Of a stretch of 64,000 nucleotides of DNA, positions 16,632 to 27,359 are shown piece by piece. Under the pieces are notes generated by a model that saw nothing but the letters and a program-made list of their open reading frames with translations, was not told the origin of the DNA and searched no databases. This DNA is from WHTI01 sp963756365 (lineage in GTDB: Bacteria > Actinomycetota > CADDZG01 > WHSQ01). The stretch lies in the NCBI GenBank assembly GCA_963756365.1, contig CAVWNF010000003.1:1364001-1428000 (forward strand), given 5' to 3'. A program made the position numbers and the translations under genes. Numbering within the stretch: the stretch's first letter is position 1; the number at the start of each line of letters is the position of its first letter.

Positions 16632-17681
16632 ATGGAACTACTACGGATCGCAGGGCTAGAGGGCGAGATCCCCGACGGGGTTGTTCCCGAAGCCCTCAGC
16701 GAGAACGACCTGATCGATATCTTCCGGAATGCGGTCCTGCTGAGGACCTTCGACGAGCGCGCTGTCGCGCTGCAACGCCAGGGGCGGATCGGTACCTATC
16801 CGCCGTTCTGGGGGGAGGAAGGCATCCAGGCCGGACCCGTTCATGCTGCCGCCCCCGAGGATTGGCTATTCCCCTCGTACCGCCAAAGCGCGGTCGGCAT
16901 CCTGCGCGGCCTGCCTCCATCGAAGATCTACAAGTACCGCAGAGGGTACGGAGGGTCGCTGGGCTTCTGGAACGCGCGTGAGTACCGGGTCGCGCCGATG
17001 ACGGTGGCCATCGCTACCCAACTGCCCCACGCGGTCGGCGTTGCATGGGCAGCGAAACTCCGCGGCGATGACGTCGCCTCCCTCGTCTGGTTCGGAGACG
17101 GGGCCACCTCGGAAGGCGACTTCCACGAAGCGATGAACTTCGCCGCCGTGCACCAGGTCCCGACGGTCTTCTTCAACACCAACAACCAATGGGCGATCTC
17201 GACCCCGTACCGGCGTCAGACCGCGACCGAGACCATCGTCGAGAAGGCGAAGGCGTACGCGATGCCTGGGATCAGGGTCGACGGGTTCGATCCCATCGCA
17301 TGCTGGCAGGCGGCACGCGAGGCCCTCGATCGTGCGCACAACGGCGGAGGCCCCACGCTTATCGAAGCGTTCTGCTATCGGCTCGCTCCACACGGGACGG
17401 CGGACGATCCCGGTCGCTACCGTGACGAATCGATCACCGACGAGTGGCGCCGGCTCGAGCCGATCTCCCGAACCGCCGCGTTCCTAAGGCGGATCGGCGT
17501 GCTCGACCAGGAGACCGAGGACAAGATCTTCCAAGAGGCGAAGGACAAGATCGCCCAGGCGGTCGTTGAACTCGAGGAAGGTGACCCGCCGGGTCCAGAG
17601 GTCATGTTCGAACACGTCTACAAGAACGGCCGTCCGTACACGTTCGACGAGGGCCTCGAAGAACTCCGCGGGCTTCATTAG
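16632..17681 (+). CDS. pdhA: Pyruvate (or branched 2-oxoacid) dehydrogenase E1 alpha subunit
   Basis: E1 alpha decarboxylates a 2-oxo acid with thiamine diphosphate in the pyruvate or branched-chain dehydrogenase complex. This 349-residue protein has the TPP motif GDGATSEGDFHEAMNF (about 155-170) closing with Asn184-Asn185 (NNQWAIS). The substrate-binding LPHAVGVAWA and AFCYRLAPHGTADDP are typical. The usual partner genes, E1 beta and E2, are absent on either side, so it is an orphan subunit. The substrate (pyruvate versus branched chain) is not decided by the sequence; YRLAPHGTADDP is often found in branched-chain types. Confidence 0.9.
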   Translation: MELLRIAGLEGEIPDGVVPEALSENDLIDIFRNAVLLRTFDERAVALQRQGRIGTYPPFWGEEGIQAGPVHAAAPEDWLFPSYRQSAVGILRGLPPSKIYKYRRGYGGSLGFWNAREYRVAPMTVAIATQLPHAVGVAWAAKLRGDDVASLVWFGDGATSEGDFHEAMNFAAVHQVPTVFFNTNNQWAISTPYRRQTATETIVEKAKAYAMPGIRVDGFDPIACWQAAREALDRAHNGGGPTLIEAFCYRLAPHGTADDPGRYRDESITDEWRRLEPISRTAAFLRRIGVLDQETEDKIFQEAKDKIAQAVVELEEGDPPGPEVMFEHVYKNGRPYTFDEGLEELRGLH

Positions 17682-17709
17682 CCGCACCCAAACCCCAACC
17701 CTTTGCCCC

Positions 17710-17754
17710 TCTCGGCGTGTTTCCGGCCACGTGGCGACCGCTAGCACGCCGAGA
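17710..17754. repeat. 45-bp palindromic element (family member 1)
   Basis: The outer arms TCTCGGCGTG and CACGCCGAGA (10 bp) enclose an inner palindrome, GCCACGTGGC (17726-17735). It lies 28 nt after pdhA. It shares its architecture with the elements at 27294-27344 and 28669-28718: an outer stem of 10-13 bp around a CACGTG-like core. There is no T run, so it is not a plain intrinsic terminator. The rest of the 190-nt gap holds nothing else I can recognise. Confidence 0.6.
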
Positions 17755-17873
17755 CCTTCACGGGACGTACCCTGTCGGGTTGTAGACACCAACTCTGTCG
17801 GTTGGCCGACTGCTTCCTCAGCTTGGGCGCGACATCCTTCGAGTGGTAATAGCCCACACACGAAGGAGTAGAG

Positions 17874-18026
17874 ATGAACCTCGGAGCTCTGAACCACGAG
17901 ATCAACCGGTTGAACGGACGCGAGGTCGTACGCCGCAGCCAGAAGCAGATCCAGCTTCGCCCGCAGCCTCGGCCCAGACGTAACGTTCGCCCCAGCCGGC
18001 CGCCGGATAAGCAACCACGCCGGTAA
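17874..18026 (+). CDS. Small basic Pro/Arg-rich protein
   Basis: This short open frame of 50 codons has an excellent ribosome site (AAGGAG, spacing 6) before the ATG, and a strong terminator 10 nt after the stop. The first half is a short helix-prone segment; the second half is rich in Arg, Pro and Gln (LRPQPRPRRNVRPSRPPDK). It has no membrane segment and no homolog I recognise. The clean 5' and 3' signals make real expression plausible. A nucleic-acid-binding role is only a guess from the charge. Confidence 0.6.
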   Translation: MNLGALNHEINRLNGREVVRRSQKQIQLRPQPRPRRNVRPSRPPDKQPRR

Positions 18027-18035
18027 GGAACGAAG

Positions 18036-18073
18036 AAGGCCCCGGACCATTCGGTCCGGGGCCTTCTTTCTTT
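18036..18073 (+). terminator. Strong intrinsic terminator after the small basic gene
   Basis: A 13-bp stem, AAGGCCCCGGACC, pairs with GGTCCGGGGCCTT around an ATTC tetraloop and is followed by CTTTCTTT. It sits 10 nt after the 50-codon gene on the plus strand and near the 3' end of the convergent protease gene. Confidence 0.9.
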
Positions 18074-18079
18074 CGTGTG

Positions 18080-21000
18080 TTAGTTCGTGACCTCGGGCAT
18101 CCCCACACCGATCACGTGGACGACCTTCCTGATCTTTGGATCGAAGGTCCCGGCAGCACCGAGGTAGTACTCGACCGCGGCGGGCGTAACGAACTTCCCA
18201 GGGATGACCCCTAGGTACGACCCATCGTTCGATCCCTTGGTCATCGTGACCGACTTCCACTCGTCGGTCCCATGGATCCGGTAGTAGAGCGTCACCGGAC
18301 CGTTGAAGTCGCCGCCGAGGACGACCGCCTTGATCGGCGTGTCCGTCCCAGACACTCGGTTGCGAACCGACGGGTGGAAGATGACCGGGCTCTGCGGAGC
18401 AACGTAGCCACCCGCATCAACCCCCAGGAACTCGAGGCTGCCACCCACGATGTCGATGGCGTCGTCGGTATCAACCACCTGCTGGAGATTCAGACCGAGG
18501 AACACGGTCTTGAAGTTGTTGTGAGCGACATCTCCCTGGACCCTCGTTGCGAGGACCGAATCCGCTCCACCCTTCTCCCAGGTTGCGAGGGAGGTGGCGG
18601 TACCGAACCCAGAGGTTCCCTTCTTGAAGACGTCCTGGAGCGGACGACCCGGGAACACATCGGTCTGGATCGCACCGCTGCCCAGGATGTCACCGGTACC
18701 GGTCATCTTGCCTCCACCGACCTGGAGCGTGTCGACGTAGTCGGCTCCGAAGTAGTTGCGGAGGAAGAGCGGCATCGACTCATCGGAGCCGGGGTTGGTC
18801 CGGCCCGGAGCCTCTCCGAGTGCAGCCGCAGCGCGCGGGCTGGTGAACATGAAACTTCCACCGCCATCGAGGTACTCGGTGATCGCGTCGCGGTCGTGCT
18901 GGTTCAACTGTCCCTGGTAGCGCTCGAGGCCCGCTTCCCAGATGACTGCCTGGTACTGCGACATGAGATCCGCAGATGCGTAGTTCTTCACGATCGCATA
19001 AGGCACACCTAGCGATGCGAGAGCACCTGCATAGATCGCTTCGGAATCGGTCGATCCATCGTCATCAACGATCAGGACGCTGGGGTCGGCAGGGCCAGCC
19101 CACAGGGTTGCCTTCTGGTAGTTGTTCTTCTCGTCCGCTTCCTTGATGCGGTCCCAGGTGTCGACCTCGACGAAGAGGTCATTCGGACCCTCCGAGGACG
19201 GCGTGTAAGGGAACTCGAAATCGGTCCGCGAGTAGCCACCGAGGTTGTTAACGAATCCCTTGACAACGACAGGACCCTTGCGGCGGCTGCCCTCTCGGAC
19301 AACGACCTTCGTGCGCTTGATGGTCTTGCCACCATTGTTGAAGATCGGAACCGTCATCTGGTTGGCCGACCCTGCGGACAAGGTGCTCTTCGACTGAGCG
19401 AACCCAGGAGAGGCGTCCTTGTCGTTCTTCCCGATGTTCAGGATGTCCACCCTGATGCGACCGTTGGTCGGGGCATCTGCCCGGTGGTCGAGCTCATCGA
19501 ACGCCCTCGGGCGGATGTTGGTGAACGCCCATCCGGTTGGAGCCTCGCTCCAGTTGGACCATGTGTCGCCAGCACCCGTGGTTAGGAAGGCGGTGTTCGG
19601 AGACTCGAACTTGATGTGACCCTCGTACTGCGAGCAGGCGGCGAAGTCGCCGACCCGTGCGTAGTAGGTACCGGCTTCCGGCTGGGTCACGTAGATGTTC
19701 TCGGTCTCGCCTACGAAGCCTGAGTCGGCCGGTCCGGCCACACGGGTCTTTGTTCCGTTGACGTCCTTGAGGAGCTCGAGGGTGCAGTCCCCGGTCCCTG
19801 TAACCGACACCTCCATGAGGTAGTTCGCGGGGTTCTCCTCGACCACGAACTCGTGGTCCGCCTCGGTTGCCGGCGGGAGGAAGCCACTGAAGGGGATCTC
19901 AGCCTGGGGGTCGCCCTCGACCGTGGGCACGTCCGGCGCGATCTTGCGCGTGCCCGAAGTTATCCCGGTGGCCGTTCCACCCTGTATCAGGTCGCTCGGC
20001 TCGCCCCGCGTGAGGTTGAGCTGAAGTTCCTGAGTGTTGTCGTTGTAGTCGAACTCGACCGGGTCCATCTGTGGACGGTTCGGGTCGGTGCCTGCATCGT
20101 TCGCACCGTTGTAGACGTTGGAACGCTTGTAGTAATCGAAGTGCCACACCATCAGGCCCGATGAGAGCGCCTGGCGGTCGAAGTAGGGCGAGCGGGACAT
20201 CGCCTCGTGGATGGGATCTGCATTGACCGTGCGGCTGAAGTTCTCGAGGTAGTAGCCCTCGACCACGTAGCCCTTGTTCCCGTCCTTAACGAGGCCGTAG
20301 ACATCCTCTTCCGTCCATTCGTGATCGTACTGATCCGTCTCACCAACCTTCGCCCACGTTGTCGGGACCAGAACGATGTTCGGGTCAACCTGGTCTACCG
20401 AGTAGTTCGGCTTGGGCATGACCTCACGAGGTTGGAGGAACACGTTCCGCGTGCTCTTGTGGATGATCCGGGGCTTGATCCATCCCTGGAACACCTTGCT
20501 GGCGGGGTTGAAACCGACGGGGTTGGATCCAGGAGGATTCCCGAACCACGAACCACCCGCCATGATGTCCCAGTCGCCCGTGCCCGCCGAAACGTACGCG
20601 GGGTTGTAGTAGTCGGGCTCACCGAGAGCGTGCGCCATCTCGTGCGTCGCGACGCCGATCTCGAGGTCGATCTCGGGCATCGTGAACACGCGCTTGACGA
20701 GGACGCCGTCAGAGGTGGCTACACCACCTGGGGTTCCGAGAGACGCGTCGATCGCGTGCGACCACGTGTGACAGGGGTCGCCCGTGGCCGCCATGTCGGG
20801 GCCCGAGTGGATGATGCCGGTGAAGTCGACGTCCCCATCACCGTTGTTGTCGTACTGGGAGAAGTCGACCGTCGGGTCGGCCTGTGGCACAGCCTCTGCC
20901 GCCATACCTGCGGCTCCGCCGCCACCGACGCCGAGAACCGAGTCCACAGGGTCGAGGTCATCGAACTCACTCTCGGGTGCTTCGATGCCGCCGTAGTAGC

Positions 21001-21723
21001 AGCGGTCCTGGCGCGAGCGCTGCAGAAGTGAAGGGCCCGTGGACATCCACCTGGACGAGGAACTGCCCGTAGGAGTTCTCGAAGTAGAACTCGGTGAGTG
21101 TGCCATTTGGGTTGCCGCCGAAACCGTCGAGGAGCTTGCTGAAGAACTCGGCGTCATGACCTTCCTGGAACTGAGGAGACGGTCTGGCCCTTGTCGGTGT
21201 CCCACCACGTCGACAGCATCAGGACGGGGAACTTGAAGAGTCGGGGGCCGCCCGCAGCGGCCTGGGCCTGAGCCTTGGCAGAAGCGATCCGGAGCTGCTC
21301 GAACATCTGCGTCCGGATGTCCTGGTCAGAGGAGCGCGTCCAGATGTTAGGGGTCAAACCAACGGATCGAGCGAGCCCATCGGGACGCGCATCGAGACCG
21401 ACACGAGCGTCGGATCCGACGAGGCTTCCCTCATCGTTGCGACCCGTCGCGAAGACCCACCAGCCGTCAGAGCGCTTGGTGACGGTGTAACCCTCGTGCT
21501 CGAGAGCTCCACCCACCTCGGCTCCCGTCAGGCGCGCCTTGAATTTCGAGCCATCAGGCTGCTTGACCACGAGATCGGCTGGCGACGCTGGATAGAGGTC
21601 GCCCCAGACCATCGGTTGCTTGGACTTCTTGGACTCCGGTTTCCCGGCCGCAGCGATCCCCGGAAGGAGGGTCGCGGCTAGGAGCATGGCCACTAGGGCC
21701 CTTAAGACGTAGCGAAGACGCAT
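18080..21723 (-). CDS. Secreted immune inhibitor A-like M6 metalloprotease (two frameshifts)
   Basis: It begins with a signal peptide (MRLRYVLRALVAMLLAATLLPGIAAA) and, repaired, gives about 1213 residues. Zinc-binding HEMAHALGEPDYYN, with a following DWDIMAGGSW, marks the M6 (immune inhibitor A) family of extracellular proteases. C-terminal to it are a CARDB-like domain and a SEAIYAGALASLGVPY-type region with beta-sandwich repeats. As printed, one extra base near 21180 and another near 21030 split the N-terminus. Removing both joins DKGQTVSQFQEGHDAEFFSKLL and VHGPFTSA..RSRQDRCYYGG. The protein is probably secreted and degrades extracellular protein. The two breaks look like sequence errors. 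Confidence 0.85.
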
Positions 21724-21861
21724 GTGTTCCCCCTGTTATTGGGTGCAGGAATTCGTCGCTCAAGTCTTCTCCGTTGGCCGTTCATGTCCTCCCAGCAGCA
21801 TAGCGGGCCTTCCGTCCCCCTCGGCTAGGCTGGGCCCCCATCGGTGATCCAGGGAGGAAGC

Positions 21862-24067
21862 ATGGCCACCACTCACGTACGCACCTGCCCTCTCTGCGAA
21901 GCCACCTGCGGTCTCACGATCGAGATCGCCGATGGACGCGTGGGGTCCATCAGGGGCGATGTGGATGACGTCTTCAGCCACGGGTTCATCTGCCCGAAAG
22001 GGACCGCCCTCGGGCATCTGAACGACGACCCGGATCGACTGACGGCCCCGCTCGTTGATGGAAGCGAGGCGACCTGGGACGAGGCGTTCGCGGCCATCGA
22101 CGCTGGCCTCCTCCCCATCCTCGAGGCCGAAGGTCCCGATGCGATCGCTCTCTACGCGGGCAACCCGACCGTCCATAGCCTGTCGATCTCGCTCCTCCTC
22201 CCCGGCCTCATCAAGGCACTGGGTAGCAAGAACTTCTATTCGGCGGCGACCGTCGATCAGATGCCCAAGCACGTCTCGTGCGGCTACATGTTCGGCCGCC
22301 CGGAGTTGATCCCGGTCCCGGATATAGATCGCACCGACTACCTACTGGTCATCGGCGCGAACCCTTGGGTCTCGAACGGGAGCCTCGCTACCGCGCCAGA
22401 CTTCAGGGGCCGGATCGAAGCCATCCGAGCGCGCGGGGGCAAGGTCGTGGTGGTCGACCCGCGGCGGACCGAAACGGCGAAAGGCTCCGATGAGCACCTC
22501 TTCATCCGACCGGGGACCGACGCCATGTTCCTTCTCGCGATCATCGGCGTTCTGTTCGATGAGGGGCTCGTAGATCTCGGATCGATCGAGTCACACGTGG
22601 TGGGCCTCGACGATGTCGCAGTGGCTACCGCGCCATTCACCCCCGAAAGCGTCAGCGATCGCGACCGGGATCTCCCCCGATGTCACCAGGCGGATAGCGA
22701 AGGAGTTCGCTCAGGCCCCCTCGGCGTCGTGCTACGACCGGGTCGGAGCCCATCAGCAGCGCTTCGGCACGCTCACTTCGTGGGCCGCCGACGTTCTCAC
22801 CGCGGTGACGGGGAACCTCGATAGCCCCGGCGGCAAGATGTTCCCTCTCGCCGCTCACGCCAGCCCCGATCCCGCTGAGCCCTCCGGACGGGGGTGGAAG
22901 ACGGGACGGTTCACGAGCAGGGTCAAGGGCTATCCCGAGGCGTTCGGGCAGTTGCCGATCGCCGCTCTCGCGGACGAGATCGAAACCGCTGGGGCAGGTC
23001 AGGTCAAGGCGTTGATCACCATCGCGGGCAATCCGGTGCTGTCGAGCCCCAACGGGGGGCGACTCTCGCGAGCACTTTCTTCACTCGACTTCATGGTGGC
23101 GGTAGATCCGTTCCTGAACGAGACCACCAGCCACGCGAACGTGGTGCTCCCCTCTCCCCCACCCCTAGCGAGTCCTCACTACGATTTCGCCTTCTACGCG
23201 CTCTCGGTGCGGAACATCGCCAATTACAGTCCGCCTGCTACCGAGCACTCCGGCATGGACGACGGGGAGATCATCTCCAGACTCGCGGCGATCGTCTCGC
23301 GCCAAGGGGTGGATGCAGATCCGAAGTTCCTGCCGCGCATGACGCTCGCGTATCTCGTCGATCGCGCCACGGGGCCTGGGGGGTCGCTGAACGGGAAGGA
23401 CCCCGGCGAGATCCAGAAACAGCTAGCAGGGAGACCTCCGCTCCTTCAGATACTCGATCTCAGGTTGAGGGGCGGCCCCTACGGTGATCGCTTCGGGGAT
23501 GTCCAAGACGGACTGAGTCTCGCGGCCCTGGAAGCTGCCCCACACGGCATCGACCTGGGGGCCTTGGAGCCACGCGTGCCGGGCTTGCTGAAGACCGCAT
23601 CGGGCAAGGTCGAACTCGCGCCTGGGCCGATCGTCGCTGACGTCGCCACGCTACGCGAGGCGATCGGTAAGAAGCCTCCCGAGATGATCCTGATCGGTCG
23701 TCGCCAGCTGCGCTCGAACAACTCGTGGATGCACAACGTCCCCACGATGATGAAGGGCAGTAATCGATGCACGCTCCTCGTCAATCCGCTCGATGCCGAA
23801 CGTGCCGGCATCGAGTCCGGAAAGAAGGCGCTGATCAGGTCGCGCGTTGGCGAGATCGAAGCCGAGGTCGTCGTCACCGATGAGATGATGCCGGGCGTCG
23901 CCTCGCTCCCCCATGGGTGGGGTCACGACAGAGCCGGAACGCGCCTCTCGGTCGCCTCTAAGAGCCCCGGTGTCTCGATCAACGACATCACCGATGAGGA
24001 GATGCTCGATCCTCTATCCGGAAACGCCGCACTCAACGAACTCGCTATCGGATTGAGCCCGCTATAA
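21862..24067 (+). CDS. Molybdopterin (Mo/W) oxidoreductase, one frameshift
   Basis: The start ATG at 21862 has GGAGGAAGC in front. Repaired, it is about 734 residues. An N-terminal 4Fe-4S site, CPLCEATCGL...GFICPKG, is followed by molybdopterin-dinucleotide binding regions (DVTRRIAKEFA, NVVLPSP) and the C-terminal domain (MHNVPTMMKGSNRC, LPHGWGHDRAGT). This is the formate dehydrogenase/assimilatory nitrate reductase-like class. As printed, one extra base near 22640-22660 changes the frame. VDQMPKHVSCGYMFG could carry the Mo ligand, but I could not decide the substrate. No small electron-transfer subunit follows. Confidence 0.85.
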
Positions 24068-24269
24068 GAGAGAGCGCGTTCTTGTCGATCTCCTTGGCAA
24101 CGTGGCCGATGCGGACGTTGACGCCCAGCGCCGGCAGCGGCCACAAGACGACCGCGATGATCGCGGACAGCACGTCGAGGATGTCGTTGATGTTCTTGAA
24201 GTAGTTGTGATCGGCGGCAACGAATATGCCGATCACGAAGTAAGCGATCATCAGGATCCGGCCCAGCAT
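24045..24269 (-). CDS. Small two-helix membrane protein
   Basis: This 74-residue protein starts at the ATG 24269 with AAGGAGG 9 nt upstream, instead of at the longer 24335 frame. It has two hydrophobic stretches (about residues 3-18 and 28-50), one of them reading AIIAVVLWPLPALGVNVRIG. Its 3' end overlaps the convergent oxidoreductase stop by 23 nt. I do not recognise the family. Confidence 0.6.
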   Translation of the reverse strand: MLGRILMIAYFVIGIFVAADHNYFKNINDILDVLSAIIAVVLWPLPALGVNVRIGHVAKEIDKNALSLIAGSIR

Positions 24270-24335
24270 GACGATGGTCCTCCTTGGTTGGGTTGTTCTC
24301 GTTCCTCTTGCTACCCAGACGGTCAGCTGAAACAA

Positions 24336-26586
24336 TCACACAAGGTCGCCCAGGGCGGCCTCTAGGGCGAAGATCACCTCCTTGATGTGCTCGTCGGAGA
24401 AGACGAGCGGCGGCCTGATCTTGAGAACGTTGTCATGGGGGCCGGTGGTTCCGATCAGCACCCGCCTGCGCCTCATGCCGTTCATCACGGCCGCTGCAAG
24501 ATCGGGGGCCGGGTCATCATCACGCCGGAACTCGACCCCGATGAGCAGGCCGCGCCCCCGAACCTCGGACACCCAAGGACTGTCCCGGGTCACTGCTCGA
24601 AGCTCATCGAGGAATCGTTCCCCGACCGAGGCGACATGTTCCGGGATGCCATCGGCTTCGACGACATCCAGAACCGCGAGGCCAGCCGCGCACGCCACCG
24701 GGTTCCCTCCGAAGGTAGAGAAGAAGCTCATCCGCTCGGCGAATCGGTCGACGATGTCTGATCGCGTCAGCACCGCCGCCACGGGGTGCCCGTTGCCCAT
24801 CGGCTTCCCGAGCGTGACGATGTCGGGCACGATCCCGTATGCCTCAAAGCCCCAGAGGTGGTCCCCGAGGCGACCGAAGCCGGTCTGCACCTCATCGGCA
24901 ACGAACAGGCCCCCCGCCTCATGTGTCGATCGAACGAGATCCGCCATGTACTCGGCCGACGGCGTGAAGATCCCGTCGCTCGTGAACCCCGAGTCGATGA
25001 AGGTCGCGGAGAGACCGAGCGAACGCTCGTCCAGGTTCCCCGAGCGCGGCGTCGAGCATCGGTACATCACCGTCACCGCGGGGAGGCGGGATCGTCACCA
25101 CGCGCTCCGGGGTGTAGCCGGTCGCCCAGTGCTCCGGGGACAGATCCGCCACCGCTGCGGTAACACCGTGATAGGCGAACTCGGTGACTACGGCCCCCGA
25201 GTGTCCGGTGGCAACAGCTGCCAATTGAAGCGCGACGTCGTTCGCCTCGCTCCCGGAATTCACGAACATGCAGACATCGAGCCCGTCGGGAAGCGTGGCA
25301 GTGAGTCGTTCGGCCAGCTCGATCGAGTTGCGATGGAGATAGCGAAGGTTGGTATTAAGCAAGCGAGCGTTGCGAGCGATCGCGTCAGTGACATGAGGAT
25401 GGGAGTGACCCACGACGGGGACGTTGTTGTAGCAATCGAGGAACCGCTCGCCGTTCGCAGCGATCAACCACATCCCCTCTCCCCGCACGAGGTGCAGCGG
25501 TTCCTCGTAGGACAGATCCGACATCGCCGAGCCGAGGACGCTTCTCCGAGTACGCAGGTCGTCGGTCGGGGTTGCGTCGAGAGGCACCGCGAACGCATCG
25601 GCGGCCCGTTCGTAACCAAGATCGTCGAGCCACTCTAAGAGCGCGGTCGCCTCCGCAACCGAACCCATGATGTAGTCCTCGTTCTCCGGGAAGGACCGGA
25701 CCCGCCACGCCGCGATCGTGATCAGCGCGACCAGCCGCGCTGCTAGGAGTTCCGGCAGGATCGCGAGTTCGCCGTCTTCGAGTGGCGTAACCGACGAGTA
25801 GCCCTCGATCAGTGAGCCCGCGGCGGAGGAGAGGGTCGGTCCCTGCACGCATCACCGAGGTGAGTGCGGTCGAGACATCACAGACGAGCGCCGTGTGAGC
25901 GAGGTCGCCCATATCGAGGATCCCGGAAACGCGGTTGTCGCGATCGAGAAGTGTGTTGTCCAGCGTGAAGTCGTTGTGGATGGTCTGGGCGCGGAGTGAT
26001 CCGATAACCGGCGCTGTCGTCGCGTCGAAACGATCGAGAGCGCGGATGACCAGCGCTCGTATCCCTGCGTCTTCTACGTGCTCAACGAGGGGTCTCAGAT
26101 CGGGCGCATGACGTTCGTCCCACAACAACTTCCGACCGGCCGCCGGATGGAAGAATCCACGGAGCGCTCTTCCGAGTCGAGCCATCGTCGCCCCGAAGTC
26201 GTGAACCGCGTCGAGCGAAAGCTCGCCGGGCGACCCGTGGCGGCCCTCTAGGTAGGTGAACACCCGAACGAAGTGGCCCTCGGCTCGCCCCCAATAACCG
26301 CCGTCCGACGCGGCCACGGGCGTCATCACCGGAAGAGCGGGGTCGACCGCAGCGATGTGGAGCAACGCCCTGGTCTCGTAGTCGAGGGTCGAATCCTCGT
26401 CGGCGGCGTTCGAGATCTTCAACAGGAAGGCCCCGTTGTCGCTCTGCAGCTTGAAGTTCTGATCGCGCTCGCTCCCGAGGGGGCTCAACTCCCCGTCCAC
26501 CCCGAAGATCCGGCCCGCGATCTCCCCCGCCTCGTATGGGAGAACGCGGGCGGTGCGGCGGTGAGAACGTCGGCAGGCTCGGTCAC
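24336..26586 (-). CDS. APH-type phosphotransferase fused to class III aminotransferase (three frameshifts)
   Basis: The GTG at 26586 is the likely start: N-terminus VTEPADVLTAAPPAFSH, GGAG 9 nt upstream. Repaired, it gives about 749 residues. The N-terminal half is an aminoglycoside phosphotransferase/choline kinase-like fold (SERDQNFKL, HNDFTLDNTLLD, GILDMGDL). The C-terminal half is a PLP class III aminotransferase (NSGSEANDVALQLA, VADEVQTGFGRLG, TLGKPMGNGHP). Frame changes lie at about 26537 (one base missing), 25845 (one extra) and 25040 (extra G in a GGGG run). The order kinase then aminotransferase suggests phosphorylation of an amino alcohol or amine, then PLP chemistry. The substrate is unknown. 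Confidence 0.85.
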
Positions 26587-26663
26587 GCAGCAATACTCCT
26601 ATGTAGCGGAGCAGAGCGAGGTACTTGCCCGATTCCTCCTGATATGCCATACTCCGCGGCGGG

Positions 26664-27284
26664 ATGAGCTCGCTAGAGGGCGCCGTGGCGCCACCCCGGA
26701 CGACCGACCGAACGAGGTCACTCAAGTGGCTTCGCTATGTCGCCGCGCTCATCGCCCTTTCGATAACTACATTTGGGGTGATCTGGATCCCCAACTACGA
26801 ACCCCTCCAGTTCGGCTCGGCGAGCGGGATCCGTCCACCCTCGGCGCTGCTCCGAACGATCGACCAGTACGGGGATCCGGCGAGAGTCTGGCTGATGAAG
26901 GTCCAGCCGGGCACCGTCTTCACCTACTACTTCACGCTTCGCAACGACGGCCCGGTGGGTATCACGGTAAAAGAACCAATCATCGATGCGCATAGTGAGG
27001 TCGCCTTCCGACTGGTCGGCATCAGGTCCGGCATCCCCACCGAGGGATTCGATATGGATCCAAAGAATCTCCGCCTCTTCGAAGAGTTCGCGCTTGCCCC
27101 CGGTGAGGAACACCTGATCGGTTTGAAATATCAGTTCCTCGATTGCAAAGGTCTGCGTGGTGGGATCGGACAGAGCCAGGTCGAGTTGAGATTCGCCGTC
27201 CTCGGGGTGGAGCGCCATCAGACCGTCGAGTTCGATTCGATGCTCCTCGCCGACCGGGCCCAAGGCAGCTGCGAGGGCATCTAG
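26664..27284 (+). CDS. Membrane-anchored hypothetical protein
   Basis: This 206-residue protein has one transmembrane helix near residues 22-44 (KWLRYVAALIALSITTFGVIWIP). A hydrophilic extracytoplasmic domain follows, with a GTVFTYYFTLRNDGPVGITVKEP stretch reminiscent of a beta-sandwich, and a pair of cysteines (CKGL, GSCEG) near the end. It is divergent from the kinase-aminotransferase gene, with a 77-nt gap that must hold both promoters. No enzymatic motif seen. Confidence 0.65.
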   Translation: MSSLEGAVAPPRTTDRTRSLKWLRYVAALIALSITTFGVIWIPNYEPLQFGSASGIRPPSALLRTIDQYGDPARVWLMKVQPGTVFTYYFTLRNDGPVGITVKEPIIDAHSEVAFRLVGIRSGIPTEGFDMDPKNLRLFEEFALAPGEEHLIGLKYQFLDCKGLRGGIGQSQVELRFAVLGVERHQTVEFDSMLLADRAQGSCEGI

Positions 27285-27293
27285 CCATTCGAC

Positions 27294-27344
27294 CCTTCTG
27301 GGCGACCGCGGCGCACTCACGTGTCGCCTCAGCCGCCCAGAAGG
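27294..27344. repeat. 51-bp palindromic element (family member 2)
   Basis: The outer arms CCTTCTGGGCG and CGCCCAGAAGG (11 bp) enclose a near-palindrome, GGCGCACTCACGTGTCGCC. It lies 9 nt after the stop of the preceding gene and 15 nt before the end of the convergent lipoprotein gene, so it may stop transcription from both sides. Its core contains CACGTG, as in the other two elements. Confidence 0.7.
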
Positions 27345-27359
27345 CGGTGGATCTCGCCT

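Noticed and set aside
18272..19012. Long plus-strand open frame inside the M6 protease gene
   Set aside because: It is the antisense shadow of a conserved coding frame with a full signal peptide and zinc motif; the peptide is compositionally odd and unlike any family.
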